NCBI RefSeq assembly: GCF_003261635.1
Contig: NZ_QFXK01000092.1
Span: forward strand, 1-64,000
Source of the DNA: Kribbella monticola
GTDB lineage: Bacteria; Actinomycetota; Actinomycetes; Propionibacteriales; Kribbellaceae
Direction: 5' to 3'
DNA: 64,000 bases
Made by a program: the position numbers and the translations under genes
In this document: one piece after another, positions 37,469-46,341 of the stretch
Position numbering within the stretch: the stretch's first letter is position 1
How the letters are laid out: the number at the start of each line of letters is the position of its first letter
Notes under the pieces: model-generated
Databases searched by the model: none
What the model saw: the letters and a program-made list of their open reading frames with translations, nothing else
Told to the model about the DNA's origin: nothing

Positions 37469-37482
37469 GTTGATGCGTCAAC
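37469..37482. promoter_or_regulatory. Candidate MarR operator
   Basis: GTTGATGCGTCAAC is an inverted repeat (GTTGA/TCAAC) 21 bases before the marR-like ATG, placed where an autoregulating MarR protein would bind. A further GTTGACG occurs at about 37439. Confidence 0.35.
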
Positions 37483-37503
37483 TGATGGTTGTACGATGGC
37501 GTC

Positions 37504-37977
37504 ATGGGGGACGACGAGGTGCGCTGGCTGAAGCCGGACGAGTTGCAGGCGTGGATGACGCTGGCTGGGCTGATGTTCAAGCTGCCCGCCGCACTGGACG
37601 TCCAGTTGCAACGCGACTCGGGTCTGACCCACTTCGAGTACCTCGTCCTGGCCGGCCTCTCGGAGTCGCCCGAGCGGTCCCGTCCGATGAGCGACCTGGC
37701 CGGCTTCGCGAACGGCTCGCTGTCGCGGCTCTCGCACGTGGTGAAGCGACTCGAGCAGCGCGGCTTCGTGCGCCGCTGCCCGTCGCCCGCTGACGGCCGG
37801 ATCACGGTCGCGACCCTGACCGATGCCGGCTACGAGGAGCTGGTCGCGGCCGCACCCGGCCACGTCGCGACGGTCCGTCAGTACGTCATCGACGCGCTGA
37901 CCCCCGAGCAGCTCAGCCAGTTGAAGACCATCGGCGATCAGATCTTGCAGAAGGTGGACCCCGGCCGCGCCTGCTGA
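37504..37977 (+). CDS. MarR family transcriptional regulator
   Basis: 157 residues. The winged helix is clear: LTHFEYLVLAGLSE, MSDLAGFANGSLSRLSHVVKRLEQRGFVRR (helix-turn-helix) and PADGRITVATLTDAGYEEL (wing). Likely a ligand-responsive repressor. The ATG at 37504 is used; a TTG five codons upstream is possible. No strong ribosome site is seen. The dapC gene begins 22 bases after its stop, but the functions seem unrelated. Confidence 0.9.
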   Translation: MGDDEVRWLKPDELQAWMTLAGLMFKLPAALDVQLQRDSGLTHFEYLVLAGLSESPERSRPMSDLAGFANGSLSRLSHVVKRLEQRGFVRRCPSPADGRITVATLTDAGYEELVAAAPGHVATVRQYVIDALTPEQLSQLKTIGDQILQKVDPGRAC

Positions 37978-37999
37978 ACAAGCAGGGGAGAATGCCGGA

Positions 38000-39106
38000 G
38001 TGACCTTCGCACCCACTTCCAGTCGTCTGCCCGACTTCCCTTGGGACAAGCTCGCCCCTTACAAGCAGAAGGCGGCCGCGCACCCCGACGGCATCGTCGA
38101 CCTGTCGATCGGCAGCCCGGTCGACCCGGTGCCCGACCTGGTGAAGCAGGCACTGGCGGCAGCAGCCGACGCACCGGCGTACCCGACGACGCTCGGTACT
38201 ACGTCCGCGCGGCAGGCCGCTGTCGACTGGATGGCCCGCCGCCTGGGAGTGCCCGGAGTGGACCCGCAGACCGCAGTACTGCCGGTGATCGGGACGAAGG
38301 AACTGATCATGCTGCTGCCGACACTGCTCGGCATCGGCTCCGGCGACACCGTGCTCATCCCGGACCTCGCCTACCCGACGTACGAAGCGGGCGCTGCGCT
38401 GGCCCGGGCTACGAGCGTGCCGGTCGCCGACCCGACGACGTACGACGGTCCGGTGCGAGTCGCGTACCTCAACTCGCCGCGGAACCCGTCGGGTGAGATC
38501 ACCTCGGCAGCAGACCTCCGTACTGCGGTCGAGTGGGCCCGTGCGAACAACGTGCTGCTGGTGAGCGACGAGTGCTACATCGAGCTCGGCTGGGACGCGC
38601 AGCCGGTGTCGGTGCTGCACCCCGAGGTCTGCGGCGGCTCGTTCGACAACCTGCTCGCGGTGCACTCGCTGTCGAAGCGGTCGAACCTGGCCGGGTACCG
38701 CGCGGGCTTCGTCGCCGGTGATGAAGCCGTCGTCGGCGAGTTGCTCGCGGTTCGCAAGCACGCGGGGCTGATGGTGCCCGCGCCGATCCAGGCAGCGATG
38801 GCGGCGGCACTGGCCGACGACGCTCACGTCGACGAGCAGCGCGCCCGGTACCTCCGCCGCCGGACTGTACTGCGGCAGGCGCTGACCGACGCGGGCTGGA
38901 CGATCACCCTGTCCCAGGGCGGCCTCTACTTGTGGGCCGAGCACCCGGCGTACGACTCGTACGAGTCCGTCGCCGCGTTGGCGGACCGCGGCATCCTCGT
39001 CGCGCCAGGTGCCTTCTACGGGACGGCAGGGGAGCGCCACATCCGAGTGGCGCTGACGGCGACCGACGAGCGGGTCGACGCAGCGGTCAAGAGACTGCAG
39101 GAATAG
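38000..39106 (+). CDS. dapC: Succinyldiaminopimelate transaminase
   Basis: 368 residues, class I aminotransferase. LSIGSPVDPVPDLVKQAL near the N-terminus, VSDECYIELGW binds PLP, and SLSKRSNLAGYRAG contains the PLP lysine Lys226. The sequence corresponds to actinobacterial DapC, which transaminates N-succinyl-2-amino-6-ketopimelate in lysine/diaminopimelate synthesis. GTG start. Confidence 0.88.
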   Translation: MTFAPTSSRLPDFPWDKLAPYKQKAAAHPDGIVDLSIGSPVDPVPDLVKQALAAAADAPAYPTTLGTTSARQAAVDWMARRLGVPGVDPQTAVLPVIGTKELIMLLPTLLGIGSGDTVLIPDLAYPTYEAGAALARATSVPVADPTTYDGPVRVAYLNSPRNPSGEITSAADLRTAVEWARANNVLLVSDECYIELGWDAQPVSVLHPEVCGGSFDNLLAVHSLSKRSNLAGYRAGFVAGDEAVVGELLAVRKHAGLMVPAPIQAAMAAALADDAHVDEQRARYLRRRTVLRQALTDAGWTITLSQGGLYLWAEHPAYDSYESVAALADRGILVAPGAFYGTAGERHIRVALTATDERVDAAVKRLQE

Positions 39107-39201
39107 GCGAACCTTTGGCAGGAGTGTGACGTCCTCAGTAGTGGAAGCATCTAGGTAGGTAGTGGGAGCTACCCGGGCTTCTTCTGAGGGGGAGGACGGC
39201 C

Positions 39202-40602
39202 ATGAACCTGCGCATGCTGGGGGTTGCCGCAGTCACGGCGGCTCTACTGACCGGATTGGTCCCGGCCACGGCCCAAGCTGATCCGAGTCCGTCGCTACCG
39301 GTGGTCAGTACGCCGGCCGATCCGGCTACGCCACCGATCACACCGGCCTCGGAACCGCCCGCCACGTCGACCTCTGAACCGCCCGCCACGTCGACCTCGA
39401 CGCCGCCTGCCACGACACCTTCCACACCCACGTCGACGCCGACGGCACCACCCCGTACGGCGGCCGCCGTGCCGCTGTCGATCTCGCTCGACCAGCCGGC
39501 CACCTCCTGGGAGGACCGGCCGATGACGTTCACCGGCAAGGTCAGCAACGGGGCAGTCGGCTGGTACATCTCGCTCTGGCAGGCGCTGCCCAGCGGCTGG
39601 ACGCTGCGCAGCTCGACGAAGACGACCACGGGCGGTGCGTACCGGATGACGTACACGCCGACCACGCCGATCCATACGACCTTCCGTGCGGTGGTCGGGC
39701 CGAAGTTCTACGAGGCGCCCGCCATCTCACCCGCGCGCATCGGCACCGCGCAGGACCGGAAGATCGTGCTCAACGCCCCGTCGCCGTCGTACATCACGCT
39801 CACCGGTGTCGCCGCCTACGGCCACACCACCCCCGCTGAGCCGGGCCTCGAAGTCGTCCTCCAGGACCTGCTCGGGAACGGCACCTGGCGCTGGCTGACC
39901 AGTACGAAGGTCGATGCCAACGGCTACTTTCATCTGCCGATCCCGGACAACTTCCCGCATACCCGGACAGTGCGAGTCGTCAGTCGCGGCGTCGCGGCCA
40001 CCGCGGTCGAGGTGTCGGCCTCGGCCCGGTTCGTCATCAAAGCAGCCCTGAACCCGAAGGTCTTCACCGTCGCCGCCAGCATGGTGCCGAAGACCTATCG
40101 CTCCGGCTGCCCGGTCGGTCCGTCGTCGCTGCGGCTGCTGATCTTGAATTACTGGGGCTTCGACGGGCTCGTTCACAAGGGTGAGCTGATCCTGCGCGAC
40201 GCTGCCGTGCAGAAGATGATCACGGTCTGGACCGCCAGCTTCAACGCGCACTTCCCGATCCGGCGGATGCAACGCGTCGACGTGTTCGGTGGCAACGACA
40301 TCACCTCGATGGCCGCCGACAACACCTCGGCGTTCAACTGCCGCCAGGTGACCGGCGATCCGTACTCCCTCTCACCGCACTCGTACGGCTTCGCGATCGA
40401 CATCAACACCGTCGAGAACCCGTACCTCGCGGCGAACAACGTGTGGTACCCGTCGAACGGCCTCAGCTACCGGAATCGCAGCGCGGTCCGCCCGGGCATG
40501 CTCTTCTCCAGCAGCACGACCACGAGGTCGCTGGTCGGTCAGGGCTACTTCTGGGGAGCCAACTGGAGCAAGCCCGACTACCAGCACTTCGAACCGAAGT
40601 GA
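39202..40602 (+). CDS. Secreted M15-family peptidase (D,D-carboxypeptidase-like)
   Basis: 466 residues. Signal peptide ends about ATAQA (residue 26). A Thr/Pro/Ser linker (30–90) is encoded partly by a 24-base tandem repeat (about 39350–39400). Residues 95–290 look like two beta-sandwich (Ig/stalk-like) domains. The C-terminal M15 domain has the zinc motif SPHSYGFAIDIN (His, Asp) and DYQHFEPK (His). It probably trims D-alanine from peptidoglycan peptides. Its stop overlaps the start of the lipoprotein gene. Confidence 0.86.
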   Translation: MNLRMLGVAAVTAALLTGLVPATAQADPSPSLPVVSTPADPATPPITPASEPPATSTSEPPATSTSTPPATTPSTPTSTPTAPPRTAAAVPLSISLDQPATSWEDRPMTFTGKVSNGAVGWYISLWQALPSGWTLRSSTKTTTGGAYRMTYTPTTPIHTTFRAVVGPKFYEAPAISPARIGTAQDRKIVLNAPSPSYITLTGVAAYGHTTPAEPGLEVVLQDLLGNGTWRWLTSTKVDANGYFHLPIPDNFPHTRTVRVVSRGVAATAVEVSASARFVIKAALNPKVFTVAASMVPKTYRSGCPVGPSSLRLLILNYWGFDGLVHKGELILRDAAVQKMITVWTASFNAHFPIRRMQRVDVFGGNDITSMAADNTSAFNCRQVTGDPYSLSPHSYGFAIDINTVENPYLAANNVWYPSNGLSYRNRSAVRPGMLFSSSTTTRSLVGQGYFWGANWSKPDYQHFEPK

Positions 40603-41369
40603 AACCGCTCCTAGCCTCCGTTGCTGTACTGGGACTGCTGGTTGGATGCAGCAACAGTGCAGCCTCGGGGGAGCCGCCACCGCCGACCACGCCCATCCCC
40701 AGCACGGTCGGCGGCACAGTGCCGGTCCCGACGAACACCGTCGGTACTGCGAACCCGACCGATGCTGCCAAGCCGCCGCAGCTACCGGAGCAAGCGACGG
40801 CACCACCGCCTGCCTCTGCAGGTCCCGTGTCCGCGAAGAACCTCCCCGCCCCGGAGAAGCTTGGCGAAGGCTGGAAGACGTACACGGACCCAGGTGGCTC
40901 GGAGCAGGGCTTCCTGGGCAACGACACCTGGACCAGGCGTCGCGACGGGCACCAGGCTGCCTACGAGGCTCTGCCGGTCGGGTGCTCGAATCCTGCGCCG
41001 AAAGGCTCCCTGCCGGTCCCACTGCACGCACTGCAGGGTTCTTACCGAACCGGCACCAACCAGCCGGCCAACGCTCTGCTCCTGCGTTTCGCGGACGCCA
41101 CTAAGGCGAAGGCCTACTTCACGGGCTACCAGGCCCGCATCAAGGCCTGCGGTGACGGCGGTGACTTGGCTGTGCAGTCCCTCTGGTCGACGGAGACGGC
41201 GGCAGGCGCCGTACGCCGGTATGCCGGGGCTGACGCCTTCGTCGAGGTTTCCCTCGTGCAGGGATCTACTGTGGCGCTGCTGGCACAGCAGACCGCCAAG
41301 CCGGACGACCAGGCCGATTGGTCGCACTCCGTGGTACCGGAGTTGGAAGCTGTGATCGATCTGCGCTAA
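40599..41369 (+). CDS. Lipoprotein of unknown function
   Basis: 256 residues from the GTG at 40599, overlapping the previous stop (GTGA). KPLLASVAVLGLLVGCSNS is a lipoprotein signal with lipobox LVGC. A Pro/Thr-rich linker follows, then a sensor-like domain (GWKTYTDPGGSEQGFLGNDTWTRRRDGHQAAYEALPVGC...) with several cysteines. Coupled to the M15 peptidase, so likely acts with it at the cell wall. Confidence 0.72.
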   Translation: MKPLLASVAVLGLLVGCSNSAASGEPPPPTTPIPSTVGGTVPVPTNTVGTANPTDAAKPPQLPEQATAPPPASAGPVSAKNLPAPEKLGEGWKTYTDPGGSEQGFLGNDTWTRRRDGHQAAYEALPVGCSNPAPKGSLPVPLHALQGSYRTGTNQPANALLLRFADATKAKAYFTGYQARIKACGDGGDLAVQSLWSTETAAGAVRRYAGADAFVEVSLVQGSTVALLAQQTAKPDDQADWSHSVVPELEAVIDLR

Positions 41370-41412
41370 AGATGCACTACCTTTCAGTATTTTGCCGTCG
41401 TAAACTCCTGAC

Positions 41413-42567
41413 ATGGGCGACTTCGACAGCTATGGGCGACTCACGGCCGACCTCGAACCGCCGTATGCGGTGGTCGACCTGGCGGCCTTCCGCCGGAACG
41501 CGGACGATCTGGTCCGCCGCGCCGCCGGTACGCCGATCCGGGTGGCGTCCAAGTCGGTGCGCTGCCGTGCGCTGATCACCGAGGCGCTCCAGCGGCCCGG
41601 TTTCCACGGCGTGATGGCGTACTCGCTGCCCGAAGCGCTCTGGCTGGCCCGCAACGGAGTCGACGACATCCTGATGGGCTACCCGACCGTGCATCGCGCG
41701 GCGCTTCGCGAGCTGGCCGCCGATGCCGACGCGGCCGCGCGGATCACCTTGATGATCGACGACGTCCAGCACCTCGAGTTCATCAAGGCGACCACCGGCG
41801 GTGGCGAGCGGATCCAGGTCTGCCTCGACGTCGACGCCTCCCTGCGAATCTTCGGCCAGCACCTCGGCGTACGGCGCTCGCCGCTGCGTACCCCCGAGCA
41901 AGTGCTCGCGCTGGCGCACACCGTGGCGGCCGATGACGCCTTCGAGCTGGTCGGGGTGATGTTCTACGAGGCGCAGATCGCCGGTCTGCCCGACACGTCA
42001 CCCGCAGTGCGCTGGGTCAAGCGCCGGTCCGCCGCCGAGCTGTCCGAGCGGCGAGGACTGGTTGTCGACGCGGTGAAGCAGGTCGCACCGCTGCGGCTGG
42101 TGAACAGCGGCGGCACCGGCAGTCTCGAGGTCAGCAGCGCCGACCCGGCCGTCACCGAGGTGACCGCGGGCTCCGGACTCTACGGCCCCACCCTGTTCGA
42201 CAAGTACGACGTCTTCCAGCCCGAGCACGCGGTCGCTTACGCGCTCGGCGTTGTCCGCCGGCCGGCGCCGCGGATCGCGACCCTGTTCGGCGGCGGCTAC
42301 ATCGCGTCGGGCCCGGCGAAGAAGTCGCGGCAACCGTCCCCGACCTGGCCGGCCGGGCTCGGCCTGCTCGGCACCGAGGGGGCCGGCGAGGTACAGACCC
42401 CGGTGCGGGGAGAATCGGCGCGAGGCCTGCGGATCGGCGACCGGGTCTGGATGCGTTATGCCAAGGCAGGCGAGCTGCTGGAACGATTCGACCGGCTGTA
42501 CGCGATCGACGGCACCGAGCTGACCGAGCTCGTGACGTACCGGGGCGAGGGGAAGAACTTCGGATGA
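41413..42567 (+). CDS. PLP-dependent amino acid deaminase/aldolase (alanine racemase-N fold)
   Basis: 384 residues. YAVVDLAAFRRNADDLVRRAAGTPIRVASKSVRCRAL carries the PLP Lys47; RLVNSGGTGSLE binds PLP phosphate; the C-terminal beta domain includes FGGGYIASGPAKKSRQPSP. The family includes D-threonine aldolases and D-serine deaminases. It overlaps the downstream oxidase gene by four bases (ATGA); M. tuberculosis also keeps this protein type next to its gulonolactone-type dehydrogenase (Rv1769/Rv1771), so the link is conserved. Confidence 0.82.
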   Translation: MGDFDSYGRLTADLEPPYAVVDLAAFRRNADDLVRRAAGTPIRVASKSVRCRALITEALQRPGFHGVMAYSLPEALWLARNGVDDILMGYPTVHRAALRELAADADAAARITLMIDDVQHLEFIKATTGGGERIQVCLDVDASLRIFGQHLGVRRSPLRTPEQVLALAHTVAADDAFELVGVMFYEAQIAGLPDTSPAVRWVKRRSAAELSERRGLVVDAVKQVAPLRLVNSGGTGSLEVSSADPAVTEVTAGSGLYGPTLFDKYDVFQPEHAVAYALGVVRRPAPRIATLFGGGYIASGPAKKSRQPSPTWPAGLGLLGTEGAGEVQTPVRGESARGLRIGDRVWMRYAKAGELLERFDRLYAIDGTELTELVTYRGEGKNFG

Positions 42568-43865
42568 GTACCTGGCGCAACTGGTCCGGCACCGAGACGG
42601 CGACCGGAGTGGAGGTGCTGCGGCCTTCGTCCACCGACGAGGTGGCTGCGGCGGTGAAGACGGCCGCCGAGCAAGGCAAGAAGCTCAAGGCAGTCGGCTC
42701 CGGCCATTCCTTCACCGGTTGTTCGGTGCCGGAGCAGGTGATGATCCGGCTGGACGGACTCGCCTCGATCACCACCGCCGATCGCGCCAGCGGCCGGGTC
42801 ACGCTCGGAGCGGGCACCGGGCTGGCCAAGTTGAACGCGGGGCTGGCGTCCTTCGATCTGGCGATGGCCAACCTCGGCGACATCGACAAGCAGACCATCT
42901 CCGGCGCGATCTCCACCGGCACGCACGGCACCGGCGCCAAGCTCGGCGGCCTCGCGACCCAGGTCACCGGGCTCGAACTGGTTACCGCCGATGGCTCGGT
43001 CCTGCACTGCTCCCCGGAAGAGAATCCCGACGTCTTCGCCGCAGCGCGGGTCTCGGTCGGCGCGCTCGGTGTGATCACCGCGGTCACGCTGCAGTGCGTG
43101 CCGGCCTTCCTGCTCCGCGCCCAGGAGATGCCACTACCGCTCGGCGAAGTACTGGACGGCTTCGATGAGCTTGCCGGCGGCAACGATCACTTCGAGTTCT
43201 ACTGGTTCCCGCATACCGACCTGGCGTTGACGAAACGCAACAACCGGGTCGCTGCCGGGGTCGGCGCAGCGCCGGTCGGGCGGCTGCGCGGCTGGATCGA
43301 CGACGAGCTGCTGTCCAACCGCGTCTTCGAACTCACCAACCGGCTCGCGGTCCGCCGGCCGGCGCTGGTGCCCCGGATCAACCAGCTGGCGTCGCGCGCG
43401 TTGTCCGCCCGCGAGTACGTCGACGCGTCGTACAAGGTGTTCTGTTCGGAGCGGAACGTGGTGTTCCGGGAGTCGGAGTACGCCGTACCGCGGGAGCATG
43501 TTGTCGAGGTGGTCCAGCAGTTGCGGGCCTGGATCGATCGCTCGGGGGAGCGGATCCCGTTCCCGATCGAGGTCCGGGTCGCGGCGGCGGACGACATCTG
43601 GTTGTCGACCGCCTACGGCCGGGCGACGGCGTACGTCGCGATTCACCAGTACCACCGGCTGGCGCACGACAAGTACTTCGACGCGTTCGAGCAGATCGCC
43701 GGCGCTTTCGGCGGGCGGCCGCACTGGGGCAAGCTGCACACGCTCGGCGCGGACCAGTTCCGCGAGCGGTACCCGCGCTTCGACGACTTCCTCGCCGTTC
43801 GCGATCGCCTCGACCCGCGGCGTACGTTCAGCAATCCCTACACCCGGCAGGTCTTCGGCTCATAG
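42564..43865 (+). CDS. D-arabinono-1,4-lactone/L-gulono-1,4-lactone oxidase family
   Basis: 433 residues, VAO flavoprotein family with C-terminal ALO domain. VGSGHSF (His48) is the flavin-binding segment, ISTGTHGTGAK follows, and RPHWGKLHTL plus LDPRRTFSNPYTRQVF mark the C-terminus. It oxidises an aldonolactone, giving an ascorbate-like product. Coupled to the upstream PLP enzyme. Distantly related to the alditol oxidase at 15838. Confidence 0.86.
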   Translation: MSTWRNWSGTETATGVEVLRPSSTDEVAAAVKTAAEQGKKLKAVGSGHSFTGCSVPEQVMIRLDGLASITTADRASGRVTLGAGTGLAKLNAGLASFDLAMANLGDIDKQTISGAISTGTHGTGAKLGGLATQVTGLELVTADGSVLHCSPEENPDVFAAARVSVGALGVITAVTLQCVPAFLLRAQEMPLPLGEVLDGFDELAGGNDHFEFYWFPHTDLALTKRNNRVAAGVGAAPVGRLRGWIDDELLSNRVFELTNRLAVRRPALVPRINQLASRALSAREYVDASYKVFCSERNVVFRESEYAVPREHVVEVVQQLRAWIDRSGERIPFPIEVRVAAADDIWLSTAYGRATAYVAIHQYHRLAHDKYFDAFEQIAGAFGGRPHWGKLHTLGADQFRERYPRFDDFLAVRDRLDPRRTFSNPYTRQVFGS

Positions 43866-43920
43866 CCTCCGCGGAGCAATTGGAGTTTCGGTCGCCCGGT
43901 GCCGGGCATAGATTCGTGTC

Positions 43921-44644
43921 ATGACCGCACCTGAGCCGCTCGAGCCGTTGACCGAGGACTGGACCAAGGCCCTCGCCGTTGTCGCGCATCCCGACGACCT
44001 GGAATTCGGCGCCGCCGCCGCGATCGCGCGCTGGACCGCCCAGGGCAAGGAGATCGTCTACTGCCTGCTCACCTCCGGGGAGGCCGGCATCGACGGCATC
44101 GCGCCGGCCGAATCCGGCCCGCTGCGCGAAGCCGAGCAGATCGAGTCCGCCCGGGTCGTCGGCGTCGACACGGTCGAGTTCCTCGGCCAGCCCGACGGCA
44201 CGATCGAGTACGGCGTACCGCTGCGCCGGCTGATCACCCAGGCGATCCGGCGGCACCAGCCGGAGATCGTCATCACCAACAACTTCCGCGACACCTGGGA
44301 CGGCGACGCCCTGCTGAACCAGGCGGACCACATCAACACCGGCCGCGCCACCCTCGACGCGGTCCGCGATGCGGCCAACCGGTGGATCTTCCCCGACGAC
44401 GGCCAGCGCTGGAACAGCGTCCGTCAGGTCTGGGCGAGCGGCTCACCGAGCAGTAAGCACGCGGTCGACACGACCGAGACCTTCGACCTCGGGGTCGAGT
44501 CGCTGAAGGGCGCACAAGGCGTACATCGAGGGCCTCAACTGGCCGCATTTCGACCCGGCGGAGTTCCTCGAAGGCATCTCCCGCACGACCGGCACACGCC
44601 TCGGCACCACCTACGCGGCGCCGTTCGAGGTGTTCACCGTCTGA
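43921..44644 (+). pseudogene. PIG-L family deacetylase with single-base frameshift
   Basis: The N-terminal 195 codons encode a LmbE/PIG-L zinc deacetylase (VVAHPDDLEFGAA with HPDD; ITNNFRDTWDGD; ADHINTGRATLDA). After VESLK the frame departs. An extra G in the GGG at 44508–44510 moves the natural end, AHKAYIEGLNWPHFDPAEF...PFEVFTV and stop at 44644, into the +1 frame. Read as is, the product instead runs to 44721 with an unrelated Arg/His-rich tail. Either a recent inactivating insertion, programmed frameshift, or a sequencing error. Intact relatives de-N-acetylate sugars such as GlcNAc conjugates. Confidence 0.85.
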
Positions 44645-44763
44645 TCCGCACCGACCGATCATGTGTTGTCCACCTGGTGTTCTCCGGGAGCGAGCTGCGA
44701 ACCTGGCAGACTCGGGGGTAGGCGACAGCGCAGCTTCCAGGACTTTCGAGGATCGGACGGGCG

Positions 44764-45240
44764 ATGAGATCAGACGACGCCGTTACGGCGCTGCGAGTGC
44801 TCCGACCGCTGCCCGAGTGGACGGGCGGCGTCGACCGAACCGACGGGTCGCGGACGGCCCATTGGAGGGCGCACCGGGAAGCCGGGAAGCCGGCTGTGAT
44901 GGACGTCGAGCCTGCTGAGACCTGGCAGCCACCTTGGTGGCTGCTCGTCTTCGGCCCCATGTGTTGGCTGTTGCTCTCGGCGCTGGTGCTGGAGGAGCGC
45001 GGCCGGCTGGTCGCGGTCGTCGCCTTCGTTCTGCTCGCGCCGGTCGGGATGCCGATTCCCGCCGTACTGCGGTGGGTTCGCAAGCATCGCCGTCTCGACG
45101 GGGCCTACCTCGGCCCGTTGGTTTTCGCGGGCATGGCCGTCCTCACCGATGTCCCCTTGTGGGTCTGCGGCGCCGCCGGTCTCGGTGCCGCGTTCCTCGG
45201 CCTGATGCTGGGCGCAATGCGCGGCTTCGCCCACCACTGA
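44764..45240 (+). CDS. Small membrane protein of unknown function
   Basis: 158 residues from ATG 44764, with a second in-frame ATG at 44899 that may be the true start. Three or four transmembrane helices (WLLVFGPMCWLLLSALVLEE; VAVVAFVLLAPVGMPI; LGPLVFAGMAVLTDVPLWVCGAAGLGAAFLGLMLG). The first 45 residues are hydrophilic and less protein-like. No family recognised. Convergent with the following gene. Confidence 0.55.
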   Translation: MRSDDAVTALRVLRPLPEWTGGVDRTDGSRTAHWRAHREAGKPAVMDVEPAETWQPPWWLLVFGPMCWLLLSALVLEERGRLVAVVAFVLLAPVGMPIPAVLRWVRKHRRLDGAYLGPLVFAGMAVLTDVPLWVCGAAGLGAAFLGLMLGAMRGFAHH

Positions 45241-45250
45241 CGCGGTTCGG

Positions 45251-45787
45251 TCAGAGCTCGAGGACCCGCTTGGCGTCGGCGAGGACCGCTTGCGAGGCCA
45301 ATGACTGCCAGCGGGGAACCAGTTCCTGCAGGTGCGGGCGGAGTTTGGCGTCGAGGTCCGGAGCATGGTCCAGGACGTCGAGTTCGTTGACGATGGTCAG
45401 GTCGACGAAGTCCCGCAGTTCGTCGTCGGTCAGCTCCTCCGACGTACCGGTGAAGCGGTCCGTGACCGTGCGGTGCTCGGCGAGATCGCGCCAGCTCGAC
45501 TCCCGGTCGCAGGAACCGTACCGATAGACGAGCAGCTCCGCTTCGGGGCCGATCACGGCCTCCAGCACCGAGCGCTCGGTCTGCCAGTCGAACAGATGCG
45601 TCGGGAACCCGTCCGTCCCGTACGCCGCGTGCGCGAGCCCCGCGAGCGCCAGCGTGTCGGAGGCACCGAGTGAGGTGAGCCGCTTCGCGACCCGGTGCAG
45701 ATGCACGTACAGCGTGCCGCCTGCGTGGTCCAGCTCGTCCGCACCGCGGACCAGCAACATCGATCCAAGGTCTTGGAAGGTGCTCAT
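45251..45787 (-). CDS. HD-domain-like hypothetical protein (DUF6817-like)
   Basis: 178 residues, helical. HAGGTLYVHLHRVAKRLTSLGASDTLALAGLAHAAYGTDGFPTHLFDW contains spaced histidines reminiscent of HD-type metal-binding folds seen in DUF6817 proteins. The C-terminal half is a bundle rich in Leu and Asp. Function unknown. It lies downstream of the hairpin array on the same strand. Confidence 0.65.
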   Translation of the reverse strand: MSTFQDLGSMLLVRGADELDHAGGTLYVHLHRVAKRLTSLGASDTLALAGLAHAAYGTDGFPTHLFDWQTERSVLEAVIGPEAELLVYRYGSCDRESSWRDLAEHRTVTDRFTGTSEELTDDELRDFVDLTIVNELDVLDHAPDLDAKLRPHLQELVPRWQSLASQAVLADAKRVLEL

Positions 45788-46341
45788 CTGACCCCTTCTG
45801 GCTTCGGAGTGGTCAGGGCCCTGACTGGACCGGCCCAGGCACCCAAGGTACGGCCTGCCGTGCACCGCCGCCCAGCGATGCGGCGTGCCGGATCGGTCAC
45901 ACTGCGGTCACCCGACGGGCACCCACAAGCCACCGATCCGGCACCTCCTCATTCACCTCTCCCGAAGCCATCGGTGCCGGACGCCTCTGACACCGGCCTC
46001 GGGAAACCCACGAGCACACGCCTACCCGATCCAGCGCGTCCGCGGACGAGTGAGGGAAGCACTCGTCCACCACGCCACACCAGAAGGCACACCGCAGGTG
46101 AGGGTCTATAAGCCGCAACCCGAAAGAGTGCGGCGGTTTGCCCCAACCAGTCGCACCCCGCAAGGCGTGCGGCCGGTTGTATCGACCAAGCCGCACCGCG
46201 ACAGGCGCGCGGCGCTTGCATCGACCAAGCCGCACCGCGACAGGCGTGCGGCGCTTGCATCGACCAAGCCGCACCGCGACAGGCGTGGCGGCTGTTGTGG
46301 TGACCACCAGTCGCACCTCGCGAGCGTGCGGTTGGTTGGAG
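45788..46341. other. Non-coding region with tandem hairpin array
   Basis: This 554-base gap has no credible gene. Bases 45788–46110 show nothing recognisable. Bases 46112–46340 form the repeat array described separately. Confidence 0.65.
46112..46340. repeat. Array of six 39-base hairpin repeats
   Basis: The 39-base unit beginning CGACCAAGCCGCACCGCGAC is present at 46183–46221, 46222–46260 and 46261–46299, flanked by degenerate copies at 46144–46182 and about 46300–46340 and a partial one at 46112–46143. Each unit contains GCCGCAC and GTGCGGC arms (for example 46229–46252) and can fold into a stem. The array starts directly after the stop of the minus-strand gene at 46342. Since 39 is a multiple of three, frames stay open across it, but no start, ribosome site or codon bias supports a protein. 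Confidence 0.85.

Noticed and set aside
46144-46299. Regular repeats suggesting a CRISPR array
   Set aside because: Units are contiguous 39-mers with no variable spacers, and there are no cas genes.
45949-46316. Open frames with a 13-residue repeat (MQAPHACRGAAWS-like)
   Set aside because: They come from the 39-base repeat, which is divisible by three; no ribosome site, start context or codon bias supports translation.
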